The notes under the pieces were generated by a model. The model searched no databases. It saw only the letters and a list, made by a program, of their open reading frames with translations, and was not told where the DNA came from. This document shows positions 60,633 to 64,000 of a stretch of 64,000 bases of DNA, in pieces. Where the stretch lies: contig NZ_BAABEY010000036.1 of the NCBI RefSeq assembly GCF_039540405.1, positions 620,001 to 684,000 of the forward strand. Direction: 5' to 3'. The first letter of the stretch is position 1, and each line of letters begins with the position of its first letter. A program made the position numbers and the translations under genes. This DNA is from Ravibacter arvi (GTDB lineage Bacteria > Bacteroidota > Bacteroidia > Cytophagales > Spirosomataceae).

Positions 60633-62327
60633 ATGCGGAATTGGCTCAATCCGCTTTTTAACGGCACGTTCATGAATGCTTTTATCAGGATCGGCCCGGA
60701 GGTAGCACCCTGGCTGATTCCCGTTGTGGTGTTGTTTGTCCTGGTTTCCGGGAAAATCCTGCTGGAATGGAAGAAGGGCGAAAGAATAGATAGCATCTGG
60801 ATAGTATCTCTGGCAGTGATTACGTTCCTGGCGCGTGTGCCGGTTCTTCTGATCAACCGGACAAGCAATGTTGACGAAGCACAGACTATTGCCCATGCGC
60901 TAACCCTTTTCCGGTTTCCCGCCCCCTGGAAGGGCATTGATTTCACAACGAACGGACCGCTGAACGCCTATGCGTTCTATCTTCCGGATTTGCTCGGGCT
61001 ACCAGTCGATTTTCTGACTTCCCACGTCATCCTCACAGTCCTGGAAATCATAATGGTTTGGGCTATTTATACCACCATCGTGAACTGGATGAACCGGGAA
61101 ACAGCGGCGGTTACCCTTATCCCGCTTTTTATTTTCCTGGCTTTTGCGCAGAACGAAGATTTTACGCACCAGAGTAGCGAAATATGGTCAGCAGCAGCAC
61201 TGTCGGTAGCCTTCGCGAGTTTTTCGGACCTGACGCGCCGAGACGACAAAAGGTTCGGGCAATGGGTGTTTTTGGGGCTGATGCTGGGCATGGTGCCTTT
61301 CGGAAAGCCTCAGGGGGCACCGCCGGCACTGATTTTTACGGCCTGCATTTTTGCATACCTGGTATTTGAACTGAAAGGGCGGGCAATGCTTGCGGCAGGT
61401 GCGGCTTTGGTACTGGGCGCTGTAACGGTTCCGGGTATTTTTGCAATGGTAATCACTTACTACCGGGCCTGGACCGATTTCCTCGATCTTTTCCTGATCG
61501 CTAACCTGAAGTATGCCGAAATGCACGGGGGAGGGGTGGCGATACTACCCTCCTTTCTTTGGAAATGGGGACGGTATTCCGGGGTGAGCTTACTGTTTTT
61601 GATTACAATGCTCATTTGCCTGCCCGCTGTGATTTCGGGGAACAAGCTTTCAAAAAGAGACCGTCTCATAGGCGTCACCTTGTTGCTGGTAACCGCCGGT
61701 GGCGCATTCGCGGTAGAGCAGGCCGGCCGGCCATTTGACCACTACCTTATTCTTTTTTTATTTCCCGGCCTGGTATTGCTACTTGCCTGGGGGATACACC
61801 AACTGAGCAATCGAAAGGCGACCTGGATAGCGCTTTCCGGAAGTTTCTGCCTGTTTCTGGCATTCATAGTGCTGGCGAACCGGGCGACTTACCAGGTCAT
61901 CGCCGACGCCTATAAAAAAGGTACGCCCTGGCGAATGGAGGTCTCGCCCGTTTCGGCCTACGTTCGCAAATGGATCAAAGATGACCGGGACTGTATAGCC
62001 GTTTATGGCTACTACAATGAAATTTATGTGGAAACGCAGCTGCCTTCTGCTACCCGCACGGTCACGGCTTACCAGCATTCCGTGATTTACCCGGAATTGT
62101 ATACACCTTATTATTGCAAAGATCTTCTCACGAACCGGCCGGTAGTGTTCGTGGACGCCCTGGATGTCCCGCAGGATTTCCGGCAGAAATTTGTCAACCG
62201 GGCCGGGCATTCGTTTGTTAAAGTGCCGGCGATCAGCCGGTTTTTACAGGAACAATACCAGTTGGTCAATGTTATCGGGCGGGCCCGGATTTATGTGCGA
62301 AATGACCGGTTGGCTGCGCATGACTAG
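60633..62327 (+). CDS. Multi-membrane-spanning glycosyltransferase-like protein, paralogue of the gene at 2795
   Basis: A 564-residue integral membrane protein with about ten helices. NVDEAQTIAHALTLFRFPAPWKG after the first helices aligns with NVDESQMLAQAMTLAVDPVYWRS of the protein encoded at 2795-4408, and PFGKPQGAPP aligns with PFGKIQAVPL. The C-terminal soluble part carries CIAVYGYYNEIYVETQ and DRFVFVDALD-type segments. The acidic NVDE loop matches the GT-C catalytic loop pattern. It is not in an operon with glycan genes here. The ATG at 60633 is used; an ATG at 60672 is possible. Confidence 0.72.
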   Translation: MRNWLNPLFNGTFMNAFIRIGPEVAPWLIPVVVLFVLVSGKILLEWKKGERIDSIWIVSLAVITFLARVPVLLINRTSNVDEAQTIAHALTLFRFPAPWKGIDFTTNGPLNAYAFYLPDLLGLPVDFLTSHVILTVLEIIMVWAIYTTIVNWMNRETAAVTLIPLFIFLAFAQNEDFTHQSSEIWSAAALSVAFASFSDLTRRDDKRFGQWVFLGLMLGMVPFGKPQGAPPALIFTACIFAYLVFELKGRAMLAAGAALVLGAVTVPGIFAMVITYYRAWTDFLDLFLIANLKYAEMHGGGVAILPSFLWKWGRYSGVSLLFLITMLICLPAVISGNKLSKRDRLIGVTLLLVTAGGAFAVEQAGRPFDHYLILFLFPGLVLLLAWGIHQLSNRKATWIALSGSFCLFLAFIVLANRATYQVIADAYKKGTPWRMEVSPVSAYVRKWIKDDRDCIAVYGYYNEIYVETQLPSATRTVTAYQHSVIYPELYTPYYCKDLLTNRPVVFVDALDVPQDFRQKFVNRAGHSFVKVPAISRFLQEQYQLVNVIGRARIYVRNDRLAAHD

Positions 62328-62351
62328 CCGGCCGGGAAAGTATGCGTCCCG

Positions 62352-64000
62352 CTAATTCTCCTTATCGGCCGCCACTACTTTCATCTGGCCTGACATCAGC
62401 CGCCAGTGCCCGGGAAAAGTACAGGTGAACGGGTAGTCGCCGGCGGTCACGGGGGCAACAAACCGGAGCCGGTAGCGCTCATCCGGGTTGACCAGCGGAC
62501 TGGCGGCAATTATTTCGGAAATGGAAGGAACGTAATTTTTCTCGCTGGCATCCGGTTGTGTAATCATAAGGTCGGCAGCACCGCCAATTTTTTCCAGCGT
62601 GCCCGGTTTGCCAATGACCAGGTTGTGGGGCATTGCGTCGGGGTTTTCAAACACAAGTTCAACCGGTTGGCCTGCCTTTACCGTAAAAGTGCTCAGGTTA
62701 AATTTCATTTCCTCGCGGACCGCACGGATGTGTACGACCTGGGTGTTGGCATTACTGCCGCTTTCCTGAACGAGCCCAAAGGATTTTAAAAGCGCAGCGT
62801 ACTTGTCCAGGAGGCTGGCGGGTATTTGATGCTGAAGTTCTGTCAGGAACCCGGCGTCTCCCGGTTCTGCGTTTTCCGTCCGTTTAGCGTCCCAGCCTGA
62901 AATTACCCCTCTCAGAATGGCATTTTTTGCGCTGTTGGCCGGTTGCAGCGACATTTTTAGCAACCCGATAACCTCACTGCCGGAAGCGTAAGAGGCGTAT
63001 CCCCGGATTGCGCGTTCCAGAGCGAAAGACGTCAGGTTCGCCGGGCGTATTACCTCGAAAGTCCTGGCCAGCCGGTTGTTGCCGCTTTCATCTCTTTCCG
63101 GAACGGTTTGCTCGGTATCCACGATAGCGGTAACCGTCACTTTCCCGGCTTGCTCGGCTGTAAAACCGAAGCTGCTTTTCCAGGGGCCGTTGTTGCCTTC
63201 CGTAAGTTGTACCGTCTGACCGGCGCCGATGCCTTTGGTGAGCTGGCGGCTGATAAAGCTCTGGCTGATCCCTGCCCCGTCGATGTTGACGACAACGGTG
63301 GGTACGCTTTCCTTCGGGACCTCGCGGCCACCCAGATTGGTGATGTCAACGGTGATCCGGGCGAGGTCACGCATGTTGAGCGGCTCGGGCGAGATGCGGA
63401 TATCGGTTACTGCCAGCTCGGCCGTCGTGGCCAGGTCCGGCAGGTTCGAGGACTTGGCGGCAGGCGGGTTCCCGGTATCATGATGTGCATGAGCGGTTGC
63501 TTCGAGCGCAGTTGATCTGCCGGCCTTGCTTTGCAAATCAGCAAGGACCTTTTTGCGGAGCACACCGTCGTGCGCATTCAGGGCAACTGCGAATGCCTCG
63601 GGCAGCCACCGGTCTTCTACTTCCGAGGCTTGTGAAAGCCTGGTTGATATGGCGTTTTCAATGGCACGCGTCAAAGGAATTTCGCTGAAAGCCAGTAAGG
63701 TATTGAGCACAACCAGCTTATCGGGATCGTTCAGAAGTTTTTGGCTGATCAGTGCACTACCCGTTTCCGGATTTTTGGGGAGAACCTGTACCGCATTTTT
63801 CCTTACCGCAGCGCTCGGATGCCGGAGCGCCGAAAGTACGGCCCTGAATACGGCCGGATTTTCATTTTTTATTTCGCCGAGCCCATGCAGCGTCCACAGA
63901 GCGTGAATTACGCCTGTATTGAGCCCAACGGCATCTACTGAACGGTCGCTGACCAGGCTGATAAGCTCAGGCACCACATCTTTCTTTTGCCGCTCTACCA
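62352..64000 (-). CDS. C-terminal part of a HEAT-repeat protein ending in a cupredoxin domain (cut by window edge)
   Basis: The frame stays open from the stop at 62352 to the window edge, about 549 residues; the GTG at 63977 is unlikely to be the start. Helical HEAT-like repeats come first (ALRHPSAAVRKNAVQVL, LLNDPDKLVVLNTLLAF). A beta-sandwich region follows (TDIRISPEPLNMRDLARITVDITNLGGREVP). The C-terminal 110 residues resemble an azurin/plastocyanin domain: His in DAMPHNLVI, then YPFTCTFPGHWRLMSGQM with the Cys, His and Met copper ligands. PVC-type membrane-bound dehydrogenases commonly end this way, suggesting the missing N-terminal part is a quinoprotein-like propeller. Confidence 0.8.
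   Translation of the reverse strand, partial: VERQKKDVVPELISLVSDRSVDAVGLNTGVIHALWTLHGLGEIKNENPAVFRAVLSALRHPSAAVRKNAVQVLPKNPETGSALISQKLLNDPDKLVVLNTLLAFSEIPLTRAIENAISTRLSQASEVEDRWLPEAFAVALNAHDGVLRKKVLADLQSKAGRSTALEATAHAHHDTGNPPAAKSSNLPDLATTAELAVTDIRISPEPLNMRDLARITVDITNLGGREVPKESVPTVVVNIDGAGISQSFISRQLTKGIGAGQTVQLTEGNNGPWKSSFGFTAEQAGKVTVTAIVDTEQTVPERDESGNNRLARTFEVIRPANLTSFALERAIRGYASYASGSEVIGLLKMSLQPANSAKNAILRGVISGWDAKRTENAEPGDAGFLTELQHQIPASLLDKYAALLKSFGLVQESGSNANTQVVHIRAVREEMKFNLSTFTVKAGQPVELVFENPDAMPHNLVIGKPGTLEKIGGAADLMITQPDASEKNYVPSISEIIAASPLVNPDERYRLRFVAPVTAGDYPFTCTFPGHWRLMSGQMKVVAADKEN

Noticed and set aside
1..64000. tRNA or rRNA genes
   Set aside because: I checked all intergenic gaps on both strands by eye for cloverleaf and rRNA-like sequence and found none. 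A covariance search would settle it.

Overview
The window is a chromosomal segment of a Bacteroidota bacterium, most likely of the class Cytophagia (a Spirosomaceae or Dyadobacter-like organism is my guess, from gene content only). The evidence is a SusC/RagA receptor at the left edge, an S46 dipeptidyl-peptidase, an OmpA-PD40 protein, the mutY-ssb-gldE block, an SDR-type threonine dehydrogenase next to kbl, and promoters of the Bacteroidota form TTG-N19-21-TAnnTTTG. I count 52 protein genes, two of them cut by the window edges. I see no tRNA, rRNA, CRISPR array, prophage or insertion sequence.

Layout. 1-8141: the start of a SusC gene, an S46 peptidase, then a minus-strand glycan cluster with three multi-membrane glycosyltransferase-like proteins and a CDP-paratose 2-epimerase-like SDR. 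8396-13333: acyl-CoA dehydrogenase, AraC regulator, LOG-family protein, OmpA-PD40 protein. 13345-21392: metG, another membrane glycosyltransferase with a polysaccharide deacetylase, an acyltransferase, RidA, gltX. 21465-27542: response regulator, AIM24-like protein, an acidic small protein, guaB, gldE, ssb, mutY. 27701-30748: HU, a TPR protein, a 29-residue mS38/COX24-like protein missed by length-limited gene finding, and RNase G. 30764-35243: enoyl-CoA hydratase-like protein, HMG-CoA-lyase-like protein, a beta-barrel protein, radA. 35250-39153: a five-gene minus-strand operon PqqD / lasso-B2 protease / HprK-like kinase / PF14907 nucleotidyltransferase / GT4. 39276-48462: lytic transglycosylase, CoA-transferase, SGNH esterase, acyl-CoA dehydrogenase, ArsC-like protein, proB, proA, M14 peptidase. 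48636-53435: typA, an Lrp regulator divergent from tdh-kbl. 53432-64000: nuoM, nuoL, recJ, clpP, a Cro/CI-type regulator, a fifth membrane glycosyltransferase and the C-terminal part of a HEAT-repeat/cupredoxin protein.

Two things stand out. First, several intergenic regions carry degenerate tandem arrays with a strict 7-base period (units such as GGAAATC or TGAGGTG), most of them arranged as inverted arms that would fold into long hairpins and abutting start or stop codons. Beside radA a 132-bp block containing such a hairpin and the first five radA codons is tandemly duplicated, and the copies differ by one 7-base loss and one 7-base gain. This is direct evidence of heptamer-wise expansion and contraction. 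Second, the 35250-39153 operon looks like a RiPP-type processing cassette (PqqD carrier plus B2 protease plus kinase plus nucleotidyltransferase) coupled to a glycosyltransferase, with no lasso cyclase and no precursor peptide visible. Its substrate is unknown.
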